Source of the DNA: Rhizobium sp. JAB6
GTDB taxonomy: Bacteria > Pseudomonadota > Alphaproteobacteria > Rhizobiales > Rhizobiaceae
Length of the DNA: 64,000 nt
Reading direction: 5' to 3'
Assembly (NCBI RefSeq): GCF_003024605.1
Contig: NZ_PYJQ01000009.1
Location: forward strand, 1,054,001 to 1,118,000
Positions 1 to 8,851 of this stretch are shown here, piece by piece. Within the stretch, counting starts at the first letter, position 1; the number at the start of each line of letters is the position of its first letter. Both the position numbers and the translations under genes were made by a program. Below the pieces are notes generated by a model. That model saw nothing but the letters and a program-made list of their open reading frames with translations, ran no database searches and was not told the DNA's origin.

Positions 1-148
1 ACGCAACTCTAATCGATTATATTTTCTTCACGGGATGGTGACGGCACCATGCGCCGCTCCTCATCCGATCGAAATTGCGAACCTTGCACCTTCCATCCGC
101 ACATGCAATCAGACAAAGAGTTGAAAATTTCAATAACCGACAATCTGC

Positions 149-943
149 ATGACTGATTTCAGACCCTACGAACTCATACCCGGCAATCGTGACAAAGGCA
201 TGGTCATTCTCGGCGATCACGCCATGCGGCGCCTGCCCGAGCGCTATGGCAGCCTTGGCCTGCCGGAAGCTGCATTTTCCCGCCACATCGCCTATGACAT
301 CGGGATCGAGAGCCTATGCCGCCATCTCTGCGCACGGCTGGACATACCCGGCGTGCTCGGCGGCTTTTCCCGTCTGCTGATCGATCCGAACCGGGGCGAA
401 GATGACCCGACCCTCATCATGAAGATCTCGGATGGCGCGATCATCCCCGGCAATCATCCGATTACTGATGAGGAATGGAACTATCGTATAGAAGCCTTCC
501 ACCGGCCTTATCACCAAGCGGTGGATGGTACGATTTCTGCGGTGGCGGAAGCCAGCGGCAAGGCGCCCCTGGTTTTCTCGATGCACTCCTTCACGCCAGC
601 GTGGAAGGGTATGCCGCGACCCTGGCATGCCAGCGTGCTCTGGGATAGCGACGACCGTGCCGTCGTGCCGCTTCTTGCAAAGCTCGGCGCCGATACCGAT
701 CTCGTTATCGGAGACAATGAGCCCTATGACGGTGCATTGCGCAACGACACCATGTTCCGCCATTGCATGATGAAGGGCATTGCGCATGCGCTGCTGGAGG
801 TCCGGCAGGATCTGATCGGCGACGAGGCCGGCATTGTCGAATGGGCAGATCGCCTGGCACCGATCTTCACAGAGATCAATACCGATGCGGCGCTCCATGA
901 ATATAAGCGGTATCCTTCGCGCACCGGCCCTTATGAGGCGTAA
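149..943 (+). CDS. N-formylglutamate amidohydrolase family protein
   Basis: 264 aa. The family hydrolyses N-formyl-L-glutamate (or related N-acyl amino acids) to free glutamate and is metal dependent. Family blocks seen: an early G-DHA at 22-25, DIGIE at 50-54, SRLLIDPNR at 74-82, FHRPYHQA at 117-124 and SMHSFTP at 144-150, whose His is a likely metal ligand. It has no signal peptide, so it should be cytosolic. No good Shine-Dalgarno precedes the ATG, but no better start exists and the domain begins within about 10 residues. DUF1244 follows after 27 nt and is probably co-transcribed. A second member of this family lies at 51.7-52.6 kb; this one is the more divergent. No hut genes are nearby, so the true substrate is uncertain. 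Confidence 0.8.
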   Translation: MTDFRPYELIPGNRDKGMVILGDHAMRRLPERYGSLGLPEAAFSRHIAYDIGIESLCRHLCARLDIPGVLGGFSRLLIDPNRGEDDPTLIMKISDGAIIPGNHPITDEEWNYRIEAFHRPYHQAVDGTISAVAEASGKAPLVFSMHSFTPAWKGMPRPWHASVLWDSDDRAVVPLLAKLGADTDLVIGDNEPYDGALRNDTMFRHCMMKGIAHALLEVRQDLIGDEAGIVEWADRLAPIFTEINTDAALHEYKRYPSRTGPYEA

Positions 944-970
944 GCCGGCAGGCGAATTGAGGAGAAAGAG

Positions 971-1276
971 ATGATGACGCTCACCAAGGAACAAGAGACC
1001 CAACTAGAGGCCGCTGCTTTCCGCCGCCTCGTTGCGCATCTGCGCGAACGCAGCGACGTTCAGAATATCGATCTGATGAATCTTGCCGGCTTCTGCCGCA
1101 ACTGCCTCTCCAACTGGTATCGCGAAGCGGCCGAAGAGGCCGGGCTGCCCGTCAGCAAGGATGAGTCCCGGGAAATGATCTACGGCATGCCCTACGAGGA
1201 TTGGAAGAACCTGCATCAGAAAGAAGCCTCGCCTGTGCAAAAAGCCGCTTTCGAGCAGAACAAGCCGAAAGATTAA
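971..1276 (+). CDS. DUF1244 family protein
   Basis: 101 aa, a compact alpha-helical family of unknown function found across Proteobacteria. Conserved features seen are the FCRNCLSNWY block at 41-50, with two Cys three residues apart, and YGMPYEDWK at 71-79. There is no signal peptide or membrane segment. The start is an ATG-ATG doublet behind GAGGAGA, and the first ATG is used. It sits 27 nt behind the amidohydrolase-like gene on the same strand, suggesting one transcript. The Cys pair could bind a metal, but that is inference. Confidence 0.85.
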   Translation: MMTLTKEQETQLEAAAFRRLVAHLRERSDVQNIDLMNLAGFCRNCLSNWYREAAEEAGLPVSKDESREMIYGMPYEDWKNLHQKEASPVQKAAFEQNKPKD

Positions 1277-1447
1277 CGCTCCCTTCACCAATTCGGCTTG
1301 ACCTTGCGCGCCATTCGCGGCACGTCAACTGCCCGATCGAATTCGAAATCCCGCGCAAGCCCCGAAGCGATGTGCCCCTATCGGTGACCGACCGATCTCA
1401 TCCGCGACCGGCTGCAAGCGACCCTTGAGACCCTTTAGGAGAAGTGC

Positions 1448-1699
1448 ATGGAAGAGAACAGCGTCGAGAACGTGGCCGCGGCGGAACTGCGTCAATTCAT
1501 CGAGCGCATCGAGCGCCTCGAAGAAGAAAAGGCCGCCATCCAGTCCGACATCAAGGACGTCATGGGCGAAGCCAAGGGCCGCGGCTACGACACCAAGGCG
1601 ATCCGCACCATCATTCGCCTTCGCAAGAAGGACGCAAACGAACGCCTGGAAGAAGAATCCATCCTGCAGACCTACATGGCCGCACTCGGCATGGAATGA
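1448..1699 (+). CDS. gapR: GapR family DNA-binding protein (DUF2312)
   Basis: 83 aa, the standard length of DUF2312. In Caulobacter this family (GapR) is a nucleoid-associated protein that clamps overtwisted AT-rich DNA ahead of replication and transcription and stimulates topoisomerases. The sequence shows the family pattern: an N-terminal helix and heptad-like charged coiled coil (about residues 13-45, [15 protein letters not shown]), the GEAKGRGYD turn, and the basic [11 protein letters not shown] helix that contacts DNA. The start follows AGGAGA with 5 nt spacing. A strong intrinsic terminator begins 30 nt after the stop. The 171-nt upstream gap suggests its own promoter. Confidence 0.9.
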   Translation: MEENSVENVAAAELRQFIERIERLEEEKAAIQSDIKDVMGEAKGRGYDTKAIRTIIRLRKKDANERLEEESILQTYMAALGME

Positions 1700-1728
1700 T
1701 CGAGGCTTCTCAAGCTCGCAGAACGATC

Positions 1729-1757
1729 AGGAGCCGGTTTGCCGGCTCCTTCCTTTT
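1729..1757 (+). terminator. Rho-independent terminator of gapR
   Basis: A perfect 9-bp stem (AGGAGCCGG with CCGGCTCCT) around a TTTG loop is followed by a T-rich tail, TCCTTTT. It lies 30 nt beyond the gapR stop and just before the end of the convergent nitronate monooxygenase gene. The tail is T-rich only on the plus strand. Confidence 0.85.
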
Positions 1758-1762
1758 GAGGG

Positions 1763-2815
1763 TCACTCGGCGAAAAGGCGATGGATCAATTCGGCGGCAC
1801 TTCCCTGCCAAAGCTCGCCCTTGCCCGTCCCCGACCATAGGGATAGGAAATCCGGCAATCCCTTCGCCGTCGATGCACCGCGTATGTCCCGCGTGAACTT
1901 GTTTTGTGCCGGAAAGGGAAGAATGGCGGCCGGTTTTCCATCCATCTCATTCATGAAGCGATTTTCGATGCCGCGCGCGAAACGGCCTGAGAAGGCGCGT
2001 GTCGTCCGCGTCTTCCGCTCCGGCGTTTCGAGCAGCTTCTTGCGATAGGGCGCCGATGTTCCGGCTTCCGCGCAGGCAAGGAAGGCCGTGCCCATCTGGA
2101 CGGCCTGCGCGCCCGCCTGCAGCGCCGCCTGGATATCGCTGGGGGTCATGATGCCGCCGGCCGCGATCAGCGGCACGCGAATGGTGCCAACACATTGCGC
2201 TAGGAGATCGCGCATCCCGATTTCCGGATCTTCTGCCGTGGCGTTGAAAATGCCGCGATGACCGCCCGCTTCGAAGCCTTGCAGCACGATCGCATCCACG
2301 CCGCTCTCTTCCAGCGCCCTCGCCTCTTCGAGAGCCGTCGCCGTGCCGATCAGCGGGATACCGGCCTTTTTCGCCTCTCGTACATGGTCCGCCGGCAACA
2401 GGCCGAAGACGAAGCTGAAACAAGCCGGTTTGATACGCAAAACAGCTTCGAACTGCCCATCGAAATCCTCTTCATAGGGAGGAGAAAGCTGCGGCGAAGG
2501 CAGTTCCAGCTCCTGGCGATATCGTGCGGTCGCCGCCGCCGCGCGCTCGACCCGATCGGTGGCGACCTCCGGGATCGAATGCGGAATGAACAGATTGATC
2601 GAAAAGGGCTTATCGGTTTGTTGACGCACCTGAGCTGCAAAGGTTTCGATGGCCGCGGCGCTCAAATAGGCGCCGCCCGCGGCGCCGAGCGCGCCCGCAG
2701 CCGAAGCCGCCGCCACCAGCTCCACCGACGTAGGGCCGCCCGCCATCGGCGCGACGATCAACGGATGCTTCAAACCGAGCTGTTGAAAAAGATTGCTATC
2801 GATAGGGGCAGACAT
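1763..2815 (-). CDS. nitronate monooxygenase (2-nitropropane dioxygenase family)
   Basis: 350 aa FMN-dependent TIM-barrel enzyme. The family oxidises alkyl nitronates (notably propionate 3-nitronate) to carbonyl compounds and nitrite. Motifs: PMAGGPT at 23-29 near the flavin, FSINLFIP at 71-78, EAGGHRG at 182-188 carrying the catalytic-site His, AAGGI at 218-222 and MGTAFL at 241-246 for FMN phosphate binding. Length is typical of class I enzymes. The start follows GAAAGGAAG on the minus strand. It is the distal member of a minus-strand series with a 98-nt gap from the upstream dehydrogenase, so co-transcription is possible. Some relatives are enoyl-ACP reductases (FabK), but the GGHRG block favours nitronate monooxygenase. 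Confidence 0.85.
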   Translation of the reverse strand: MSAPIDSNLFQQLGLKHPLIVAPMAGGPTSVELVAAASAAGALGAAGGAYLSAAAIETFAAQVRQQTDKPFSINLFIPHSIPEVATDRVERAAAATARYRQELELPSPQLSPPYEEDFDGQFEAVLRIKPACFSFVFGLLPADHVREAKKAGIPLIGTATALEEARALEESGVDAIVLQGFEAGGHRGIFNATAEDPEIGMRDLLAQCVGTIRVPLIAAGGIMTPSDIQAALQAGAQAVQMGTAFLACAEAGTSAPYRKKLLETPERKTRTTRAFSGRFARGIENRFMNEMDGKPAAILPFPAQNKFTRDIRGASTAKGLPDFLSLWSGTGKGELWQGSAAELIHRLFAE

Positions 2816-2913
2816 GTCCGGCTTCCTTTCAGAAAGGTCTGTTCAGGTCTCCATGCAACATAGGTGCCGCAAGGCGGCTTCCCAAGCATAAGCTTGAGGA
2901 AATTACGGGTCCA

Positions 2914-3840
2914 TCAGCTCCGCCTGAGCGCCTCGGTGCGAGCCTCGATGGCCGCAACCACCGATATCATGTCGAGCCGGCCATTGCCGAGTTCGACGCT
3001 TTCCCCGTAGAGAGTACGGCAGAGATCGAGAACAGGCGATGCCATATTCGCGGCGCGGGCCGCCACCGAGATCAGCTTCGTGCTGTTGAACGCATCGGCT
3101 GTCGCCGCTTGCACTGAAAAATCCCGCGCTACAAGCTTCGGAATTTTCACCCGCGTCAGATCGCTGGCAATGGGGCCGGCATCGATGGCAGCCTGAAACG
3201 TTTGGAGATCGAGCCCGTTGCTCTCGGCAAAATGCGCGGCTTCGGCAAGGCCGGCGAGCATCGTGCAGAGATAGAGGTTGACGGCCAGTTTCATGAGCAG
3301 CGCATTGCCGACCGGACCGCACAAAATCGTTTCGCGGCACATAGGCGCAAGCAGCGGCCGCACCTCGGCAACCGTCTCCGCATCCCCGCCGAGCAGAGCG
3401 ACGAGTTGTGCCGTCTCGGCGGGCTTGCGCGAGCCCGAAATTGGAGCTTCGACATAGCGCCCGCCGACAGCGAGAATATCGGCGGCTAGCCCGCGCGAAT
3501 AGTCGGGCGGATTGGATCCCATCGACACGACGATGCGCCCGGACACCAGCTTGGCAAAGTCCGCAGTCCCGCGCCGCAGCACCTCGTCCAGTACCGTTTG
3601 GTTGACAAGCATCAGGATGACGATGCGGGCGCGTTTGAACACCTCCTCGACACTTGCAGCAACCGCTGCGCCCGCCTGCCGCAGCGGATCGGCCGCTGTC
3701 GGCGATCGGTTCCACACGACAAGCCTGGTGCCGGCCTTCGCGAGATTAAGAGCCATCGGCTGGCCCATGACGCCGAGACCGACAAAACCTATCTCCTCGC
3801 CCGGCACCGCGCCGGGACGTTCGCTGACGCTGGTCATCAT
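2914..3840 (-). CDS. NAD(P)-dependent beta-hydroxyacid dehydrogenase (3-hydroxyisobutyrate dehydrogenase family)
   Basis: 308 aa. An N-terminal Rossmann fold carries GFVGLGVMGQPM (18-29); the substrate loop PISGSRKPAE (133-142) and the GNALLMKLAVN helix follow, with the expected catalytic Lys near 184. The family oxidises beta-hydroxyacids (3-hydroxyisobutyrate, tartronate semialdehyde, succinic semialdehyde-type substrates). In place of the usual GGxxG substrate loop it has SGSRKP, as in the GLYR1/succinic-semialdehyde-reductase-like subgroup, so the substrate should not be assumed. The start is an ATG-ATG doublet behind GGAG. It lies between nitronate monooxygenase and ilvE on the minus strand; a link to branched-chain amino acid catabolism is possible but not shown. 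Confidence 0.8.
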   Translation of the reverse strand: MMTSVSERPGAVPGEEIGFVGLGVMGQPMALNLAKAGTRLVVWNRSPTAADPLRQAGAAVAASVEEVFKRARIVILMLVNQTVLDEVLRRGTADFAKLVSGRIVVSMGSNPPDYSRGLAADILAVGGRYVEAPISGSRKPAETAQLVALLGGDAETVAEVRPLLAPMCRETILCGPVGNALLMKLAVNLYLCTMLAGLAEAAHFAESNGLDLQTFQAAIDAGPIASDLTRVKIPKLVARDFSVQAATADAFNSTKLISVAARAANMASPVLDLCRTLYGESVELGNGRLDMISVVAAIEARTEALRRS

Positions 3841-3887
3841 AACAACTCCGATGGTTCGGGTGACTATGCGAACTCTGATGTCAGAAG

Positions 3888-3919
3888 CCGGCGGGAGAGC
3901 TCATATGCCTTCCCGCCGG
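3888..3919 (-). terminator. probable terminator hairpin after ilvE
   Basis: A 9-bp perfect inverted repeat (CCGGCGGGA with TCCCGCCGG) surrounds a 14-nt loop, starting 20 nt beyond the ilvE stop on the minus strand. The following tract (CTTCTGAC) is only weakly T-rich, so termination efficiency is uncertain. Confidence 0.45.
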
Positions 3920-3938
3920 ATATGGGTTCATGGTTCGT

Positions 3939-5036
3939 TTAGAACAGGCGATCCAGCCACTCGTTCTTGTCCGGCGCGCGGCCGAACTGGATGTCGGTCA
4001 GCGCTGCTTTCAGGCGCTGTGTCGTAGCGCCGGCATTGCCGTCGCCGATGGTGAAGCTGTGCTTGCGGCCCTTCACCTTGCCGATCGGCGTCACGACAGC
4101 CGCCGTGCCGCAGGCGAAGGATTCGCGCAGGCGCCCGCTCTCCGCATCCGCCTGCCACTGCTCGATCGAATAGGGCTCCTCACGCACCGTCAGGCCCATG
4201 TCGCGGCCAAGCTTGATCAGCGAATCGCGGGTGATGCCCGGCAGGATCGTGCCGGTGAGCGGCGGCGTCTGCAGCGATCCGTCGTCGAAGACAAAGAAGA
4301 CGTTCATGCCGCCAAGCTCTTCGATCCAGCGCTTTTCGACGGCATCGAGGAAGACGACCTGATCGCAGCCCTCGCGCTGGCCCTCTGCCAATGCGGCAAG
4401 GCTTGCGGCATAGTTGCCGCCGCACTTGGCCGCACCCGTGCCGCCAGGCGCGGCGCGGGTGAAATTTTCGGAGACCCAGAGCGTGACGGCCGATCCGCCG
4501 CCCTTGAAAAAGGAGGCGACCGGGGAAGCAATGACGCAATAAATATATTCTGCCGACGGCTTTGTGCCGAGAGCGACTTCCGTACCGATCAGGAACGGCC
4601 GGAGATAGAGCGAAGCCCCTTCCGCAGTCGGGATCCATTCGCGCTCGATTCTGACCAGTTCGCGGACGGATTGGACAAAGAGTTCTTCCGGCAAGCGCGG
4701 CATCGCCAGCCGTTCGGCCGAATTCTGGAAACGGCGCGCATTGGCGCTCGGGCGGAAAAGCGCCGCCCCGCCGTCAGGCAGGTGATAGGCCTTCATGCCT
4801 TCGAAGATTTCCTGGGCATAATGAAGCACCACGGTAGCCGGATCGAGAGCAAGTGCCTTGCGCGGCTCGATCTTGGCGCTGTGCCAGCCGCGATCCTGCG
4901 AATAGCGGATCGTCACCATGTGATCGGTGAAGATGCGGCCGAAGCCCGGGTTCTGCAGCAGCGCTTCCCGCTCGCTCGCCGTCGCTGGATTGGGATTTTT
5001 CTGGATGTCGAAGGTTAATTTTTCGCCGGTGCTCAT
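3939..5036 (-). CDS. ilvE: branched-chain amino acid aminotransferase
   Basis: 365 aa fold-type IV PLP enzyme, transferring amino groups between glutamate and the 2-oxoacids of Val, Leu and Ile. It matches the longer, eukaryote-like BCAT group: EIFEGMKAY at 76-84, the PLP lysine in AAKCGGNYAAS (Lys near 204), and the class IV signature around TGTILPGITRDSL (261-273). The chosen ATG follows GGAGGAG closely; an upstream in-frame ATG 30 nt earlier lacks such a site. An AT-rich inverted repeat sits about 60 nt upstream and may be an operator. A hairpin follows the stop codon. Confidence 0.92.
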   Translation of the reverse strand: MSTGEKLTFDIQKNPNPATASEREALLQNPGFGRIFTDHMVTIRYSQDRGWHSAKIEPRKALALDPATVVLHYAQEIFEGMKAYHLPDGGAALFRPSANARRFQNSAERLAMPRLPEELFVQSVRELVRIEREWIPTAEGASLYLRPFLIGTEVALGTKPSAEYIYCVIASPVASFFKGGGSAVTLWVSENFTRAAPGGTGAAKCGGNYAASLAALAEGQREGCDQVVFLDAVEKRWIEELGGMNVFFVFDDGSLQTPPLTGTILPGITRDSLIKLGRDMGLTVREEPYSIEQWQADAESGRLRESFACGTAAVVTPIGKVKGRKHSFTIGDGNAGATTQRLKAALTDIQFGRAPDKNEWLDRLF

Positions 5037-5095
5037 GGCTCCTCCAATGCTTCTTTGCCGCGGCATTCGCCGCCCATCTCCCGAAGAATGGTGTA

Positions 5096-5119
5096 AATCA
5101 AATCGGGTGGTATTTGATT
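5096..5119. promoter_or_regulatory. inverted repeat upstream of ilvE, candidate operator
   Basis: AATCAAAT and ATTTGATT form perfect 8-bp arms around an 8-nt GC-rich spacer, about 60 nt upstream of the ilvE start. The symmetry and spacing suit a dimeric regulator. No regulator is identified. Confidence 0.35.
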
Positions 5120-5226
5120 GCGTTTACGCCTGTTCTCACGCAAGTTTAAGAGCGATTTGCATAAAATTACGAGGCCAATCGCGATTTCTTGCCGGCAGGT
5201 TGGTTATCTATCTCGTCGGCCTTCCG

Positions 5227-6489
5227 TCAGAGGGCTTCCGCAACGGCTTCGGCGGCGGCAGCACCGGTTTCATACGCGCCGTGCGCGGTAGAATAGCGCG
5301 TCTTCGAGCAGGCTTCCCCGGCGAAGAACAAGCGTTTATCGAGGGGAGCGGCGAGGACGCCGCGCAGATCGGACGCACCGGGCGTCGCATAGGAATAAGA
5401 ACCGCCGAAGAAGGGCTCTCCCGCCCAGGCGGATGCCGCCAGCGGCGATAGCGTCTTGCCGATATCGGCGCCGAAGACGCGCTTCAGTTGTTCCACCGAA
5501 AAATCAAACATCGCATCCACGCCCTGCCGCTCCAGATCGAACGCAAGGTCGGCGGCGAAATAGGCCTCGATAACCGGCGCACCGAACGGCTTCAGCTGAT
5601 AGGCGCCCGTCCGGCGGCTATGCAGCGATCCCATCACATGCGTATCCTCCGGAAACATCGCTGGTTCAGCAACGCGAAGGAAAAGCTTGTTTGCCAAGCC
5701 GAGCGGCAGGCGGGCCGCCGCGTCGATCTTCTCCGGCAAAGGCGGCCAGAAGGCGATTCGTTCTGCCGCAAGCACATTGGTGGAAACCGTGACGACGACG
5801 GCCTTCGCCCGCAGCTCGCCCTTGCCTGTCGAAAGCACGATACGGCCGGCGCCGCTGTGGTCGATACGGCTGACTTCGGCGCCGAGAACGGTCGGCACCG
5901 GCAGGCCGTAGGTGGCGACCAATGTGCCGTAGCCCTGCCGCACGCGCCAGTCGGGACCAGGGCCGGGATCATAGCGGCCAAGGTCGATCACCGAGGACTT
6001 GTCCAGCTCTCCCCCGGTCATGAAGGCGCCGACAGCGTAAATCCTTTCATTCCACGGATCATTCGGAGACAGCATGGCCGAGAGATCGGCGTCTGCATCG
6101 CCCTCATAATCATAGACGCGCGCAAAGAAGGCGTTGACGGCTGCAGCCGCAGCTTTTGCATCGGGATCGCTCTGTTCGAGCCGATGGCCGCCGTCGCTCC
6201 AGGGTGCAGGCGTGCGATCGACGGTCAGACCCACTTCCCCGGCAATCTCTGTCCAGGCGTTGGTCCGCGCGCCATGCAGCCAGCCGCAGCCGAGATCGAG
6301 CGCGGCGGCATCGGCCCCGAACGGATGGATCGAGCGGGCCCGGCCGCCCACGCGGTCGGAGGCCTCGAGCAAGAGGATCGAGAGATCCGGCCGAAGCAAT
6401 TGCAATTGCCGGGCTGCGGCCACACCGGCTGCGCCGGCGCCGATCACGGCAACGTCGACCTCGCCGCCTTTCCAGGATTCGATGGGCAT
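5227..6489 (-). CDS. FAD-dependent flavin amine oxidase family protein
   Basis: 420 aa. An N-terminal dinucleotide fold reads VAVIGAGAAGVAAA (about 13-26), followed by the acidic ribose-binding strand LLLEASDRVGGRAR, the family signature for flavin-containing amine oxidases. The C-terminal FAD block is present as FFAGEACSKTRYSTAHGAYETG-like sequence near 390-410. The family oxidises primary or polyamines to aldehydes, H2O2 and ammonia; the substrate is not evident. The chosen ATG has AAGGA 6 nt upstream; an earlier in-frame ATG 24 nt away is less well supported. There is no signal peptide. Homospermidine synthase 12 kb away suggests polyamines are relevant in this organism, but no direct link is shown. 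Confidence 0.82.
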   Translation of the reverse strand: MPIESWKGGEVDVAVIGAGAAGVAAARQLQLLRPDLSILLLEASDRVGGRARSIHPFGADAAALDLGCGWLHGARTNAWTEIAGEVGLTVDRTPAPWSDGGHRLEQSDPDAKAAAAAVNAFFARVYDYEGDADADLSAMLSPNDPWNERIYAVGAFMTGGELDKSSVIDLGRYDPGPGPDWRVRQGYGTLVATYGLPVPTVLGAEVSRIDHSGAGRIVLSTGKGELRAKAVVVTVSTNVLAAERIAFWPPLPEKIDAAARLPLGLANKLFLRVAEPAMFPEDTHVMGSLHSRRTGAYQLKPFGAPVIEAYFAADLAFDLERQGVDAMFDFSVEQLKRVFGADIGKTLSPLAASAWAGEPFFGGSYSYATPGASDLRGVLAAPLDKRLFFAGEACSKTRYSTAHGAYETGAAAAEAVAEAL

Positions 6490-6833
6490 TCCAATTCCTT
6501 TTCGCCCGGGCATCGGAGAGTGATCCAGCCGCGCGACTTGGTGATGAGGCTCGCCAATCCGCCAACGCGAACCCTTGCGACCATCTGTAGCCGACCACGG
6601 CGCGGCCTGTAAACGGGCGCCGCGATGGGCATACCAAATTGCCGCATTGAGCCGAAATGACGAATGTCGTACGTGCTTCATCGAGGCACATAATGAGGAC
6701 GATCGTGCGGAAACGGACTTCGGAACGACACTTTCGGCCGCGAAGCACAGCATGGGAGGCGACCTTGCCGACACAGCTCAATAAGACCGCAACCGCACGC
6801 CGCAGCTTTTTCAAACCGCGTCCGGAAACACCG

Positions 6834-7025
6834 ATGTTCACCAAGGAGTGGTCCATCCCCGCGATCCTCACCATCTTCTTGCTCGGCGTCTGCGGTCTGA
6901 TCGCCTATTTCACCTGGACCCTCATGCCGCCGGCAACAGCGCAGATCCATGTGGGTGGACCTACCACGCTCAGCGACAGCAATGCTCATCCGATTGCCGA
7001 TCCGGCGCCGAAAAAGCAGCCATAG
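6834..7025 (+). CDS. small single-pass membrane protein, hypothetical
   Basis: 63 aa. One strongly hydrophobic segment (about residues 8-30, IPAILTIFLLGVCGLIAYF) is followed by a polar, Pro-rich tail ending DPAPKKQP. I do not recognise a family. The start is uncertain: the frame stays open upstream to 6657, but residues before this Met are Arg-rich and unlike a membrane-protein leader. Only a weak GGAAA precedes it. The divergent neighbour is the flavin oxidase; the convergent neighbour is the deacetylase. Confidence 0.45.
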   Translation: MFTKEWSIPAILTIFLLGVCGLIAYFTWTLMPPATAQIHVGGPTTLSDSNAHPIADPAPKKQP

Positions 7026-7172
7026 CCGCCGATGAGGCATGAGAAGATCAAGATGCGTGGACGGTGATCGACCAGGACCGAGGTGGTCGGGGCAGGCGCG
7101 GTACTTTCCACCGCCGTCCATAAGATCGACGGCAGTTCCAGCTTTACTGTCGGACGGTGATCGAAGGGCCGG

Positions 7173-7922
7173 CTAGCCGACGACGCATTTCTTGACGAAA
7201 TGCAGCCAGCTGTCGTTGCGCCGGATGGTTGCGCGCGGCAGGCCGAACGGATCGTCGCCTGAGCGCGCCCGGCCCCGTCGCGTCGTCGTTGCTGCGCTGT
7301 AACCGGCTTCATAGGCAAGCACACGGTCGAGCGGCGTTTCGTCGCCATAGGGAAAGCAGAAGGACGAAATCCCCTCGTCCAACAGGTCTTCGAGCAGATC
7401 GCGCGAATGCGTGATCTGCCGGCGCGCCTCCTCCATCGGCAATTGTGGCAGGCGAACGTGATCGAGGGTGTGCGATCCCACCTCATGCCCCAGGCTGTGC
7501 CAGTGTCGCAACTGCTCGACCGACATGCAGGGCGCCTGTGCAACGCCGAGGGGGAGATCCCAGATATTGCTGCCTCCGATCTGGTTCGCCACGACGAAAT
7601 TCGTGGCGGTAAAGCCGAACTCCTGCAGCACCGGCAAGGCGTTCTCATAGACATTGGCATAGCTGTCGTCGAAGGTGATGGCAGCGACTTTGCCGGCCTT
7701 CTCGCCGCGGATGTATGGCATTGCTTCACGCAGCGCCATGCCGTGGATTCCCAGCCTTTTCAGCCATTCCATCTGACGGCGGAAGGCTTCCGGATGGACA
7801 ACCATGCTTCTGAACGGCGCCTTGCGCGACGGCGGCACCGCAATCTGATGATACGCGAGGATCGGAACGGCCACGATGGATGTCTCAGATGAAGCGGCGC
7901 GAGCGGAGCGCGATCTTGGCAC
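7173..7922 (-). CDS. polysaccharide deacetylase (NodB homology domain)
   Basis: 249 aa carbohydrate esterase 4 fold. The three CE4 motifs are visible: TFDDSYAN (83-90, general base and metal Asp), GSHTLDH (149-155, metal His pair) and FCFPYGD (188-194). The domain starts at VPILAYHQI (19-27), the usual opening of short bacterial CE4 enzymes acting on surface N-acetylated sugars. There is no signal peptide, so it may act on a cytosolic or lipid-linked substrate. The ATG overlaps the upstream GT25 gene by 38 nt; a GTG about 15 codons in would nearly remove the overlap, so the start is uncertain. Overlap with GT25 indicates one operon. No nod genes are nearby, so this is not NodB itself. Confidence 0.85.
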   Translation of the reverse strand: MPRSRSARAASSETSIVAVPILAYHQIAVPPSRKAPFRSMVVHPEAFRRQMEWLKRLGIHGMALREAMPYIRGEKAGKVAAITFDDSYANVYENALPVLQEFGFTATNFVVANQIGGSNIWDLPLGVAQAPCMSVEQLRHWHSLGHEVGSHTLDHVRLPQLPMEEARRQITHSRDLLEDLLDEGISSFCFPYGDETPLDRVLAYEAGYSAATTTRRGRARSGDDPFGLPRATIRRNDSWLHFVKKCVVG

Positions 7923-8727
7923 GATAGAGCGGCCGCAACACCTCTCTGGAGAGAGTCTGCGTCAATGTCTTGCGGCTTTTGATCGTGCTGCCGCCGAGCT
8001 GGGGAGAAATTTCCCGCACACCGCCTGGCAGGACCGCGAGGGGCGACACGCGGGTAAACCAGCTCATCTGAACGGTGGTATCCACGGGCCTGTCGAAGAC
8101 GGAGGTCGCTTCCAGCAGGCGAATAGCGGCGTCGCGGCTGACAAGCTGCGCCACCATGCCAAGTCCTATCCGCGTCGGCTGAATGACATTGGTCGCTCCC
8201 TGGGAGAGCACGCATTTGCCATGCTCCTTGCCCATACGAAACGGGAAGCGGATGAAAGAACCCGGCTTCAGGCAGGCCTTGGCGGCGGCGAAAGCGGCAT
8301 GGAACGCATCGTCGATCTCGACATCGTCCTCAAAGACGAGACCGGCATCGATGCCTTGCTCGACGATGGCGGACCAAGCCTTGCGGTGCGACAGAAAGCA
8401 GGCAATCTCGCCCGCGCTCATCGCAAACGGATAATATGGCTTCTGCAGCCGAGGACGGTAGACGTTATCGATCTCGGCGGCACTCAGGGTGCGGCCATCG
8501 ACTGCCTCGACGATCTCGCTTTGCACCGGAAGCTTTGCGGCAAGCCTTTCGACCTGAGGCATACGATCGCGGGCGCGAGCCAGATGGATGATGAAGCCAC
8601 GAATGACCGGCTGGCCCGGCGCGTCCGGAACAACACCGACCGGATTGGACGCAGGAGCGAACTCGAATCCCGTATGAGATCTTTCGAGCGGCATCGCCGA
8701 AGACGGGTTGAATTCGTGGGCTTGCAT
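7885..8727 (-). CDS. glycosyltransferase family 25 (LPS core-type)
   Basis: About 280 aa. GT25 enzymes (LgtB/Lex-1 type) add galactose or glucose to lipooligosaccharide from UDP-sugars at the cytoplasmic face. Hallmarks: VIRGFIIHLARA (41-52), GEIACFLSHRKAW (106-118) and the DxD-like VFEDDVEID (131-139). The first 40 residues are low complexity. An in-frame ATG 21 nt upstream is possible; the chosen start has GAGG at a 9-nt spacing. It overlaps the downstream deacetylase, and a GT29-like gene lies 215 nt upstream on the same strand, suggesting a small surface-glycan decoration cluster. Confidence 0.83.
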   Translation of the reverse strand: MQAHEFNPSSAMPLERSHTGFEFAPASNPVGVVPDAPGQPVIRGFIIHLARARDRMPQVERLAAKLPVQSEIVEAVDGRTLSAAEIDNVYRPRLQKPYYPFAMSAGEIACFLSHRKAWSAIVEQGIDAGLVFEDDVEIDDAFHAAFAAAKACLKPGSFIRFPFRMGKEHGKCVLSQGATNVIQPTRIGLGMVAQLVSRDAAIRLLEATSVFDRPVDTTVQMSWFTRVSPLAVLPGGVREISPQLGGSTIKSRKTLTQTLSREVLRPLYRAKIALRSRRFI

Positions 8728-8851
8728 GAATGGATACCTCGAGGTCATATTCCGCGAGGCTCTAGCAACCCTGAATGAAAGCGAGCTTAGGCAAACCTGA
8801 GCCGAAACTGAAAATGGTTGTTTTCAAGTGATCTAAACAACTGAAGGAAGG

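Noticed and set aside
1..148. Possible partial gene at the left edge
   Set aside because: No frame here gives a recognisable protein; the minus-strand frame at 17-286 overlaps the amidohydrolase gene and has shadow composition.
7173..7922. NodB (Nod factor deacetylase)
   Set aside because: The CE4 domain is real, but no nodA, nodC or nod box is present and the gene is coupled to GT25, so a surface-glycan role fits better.
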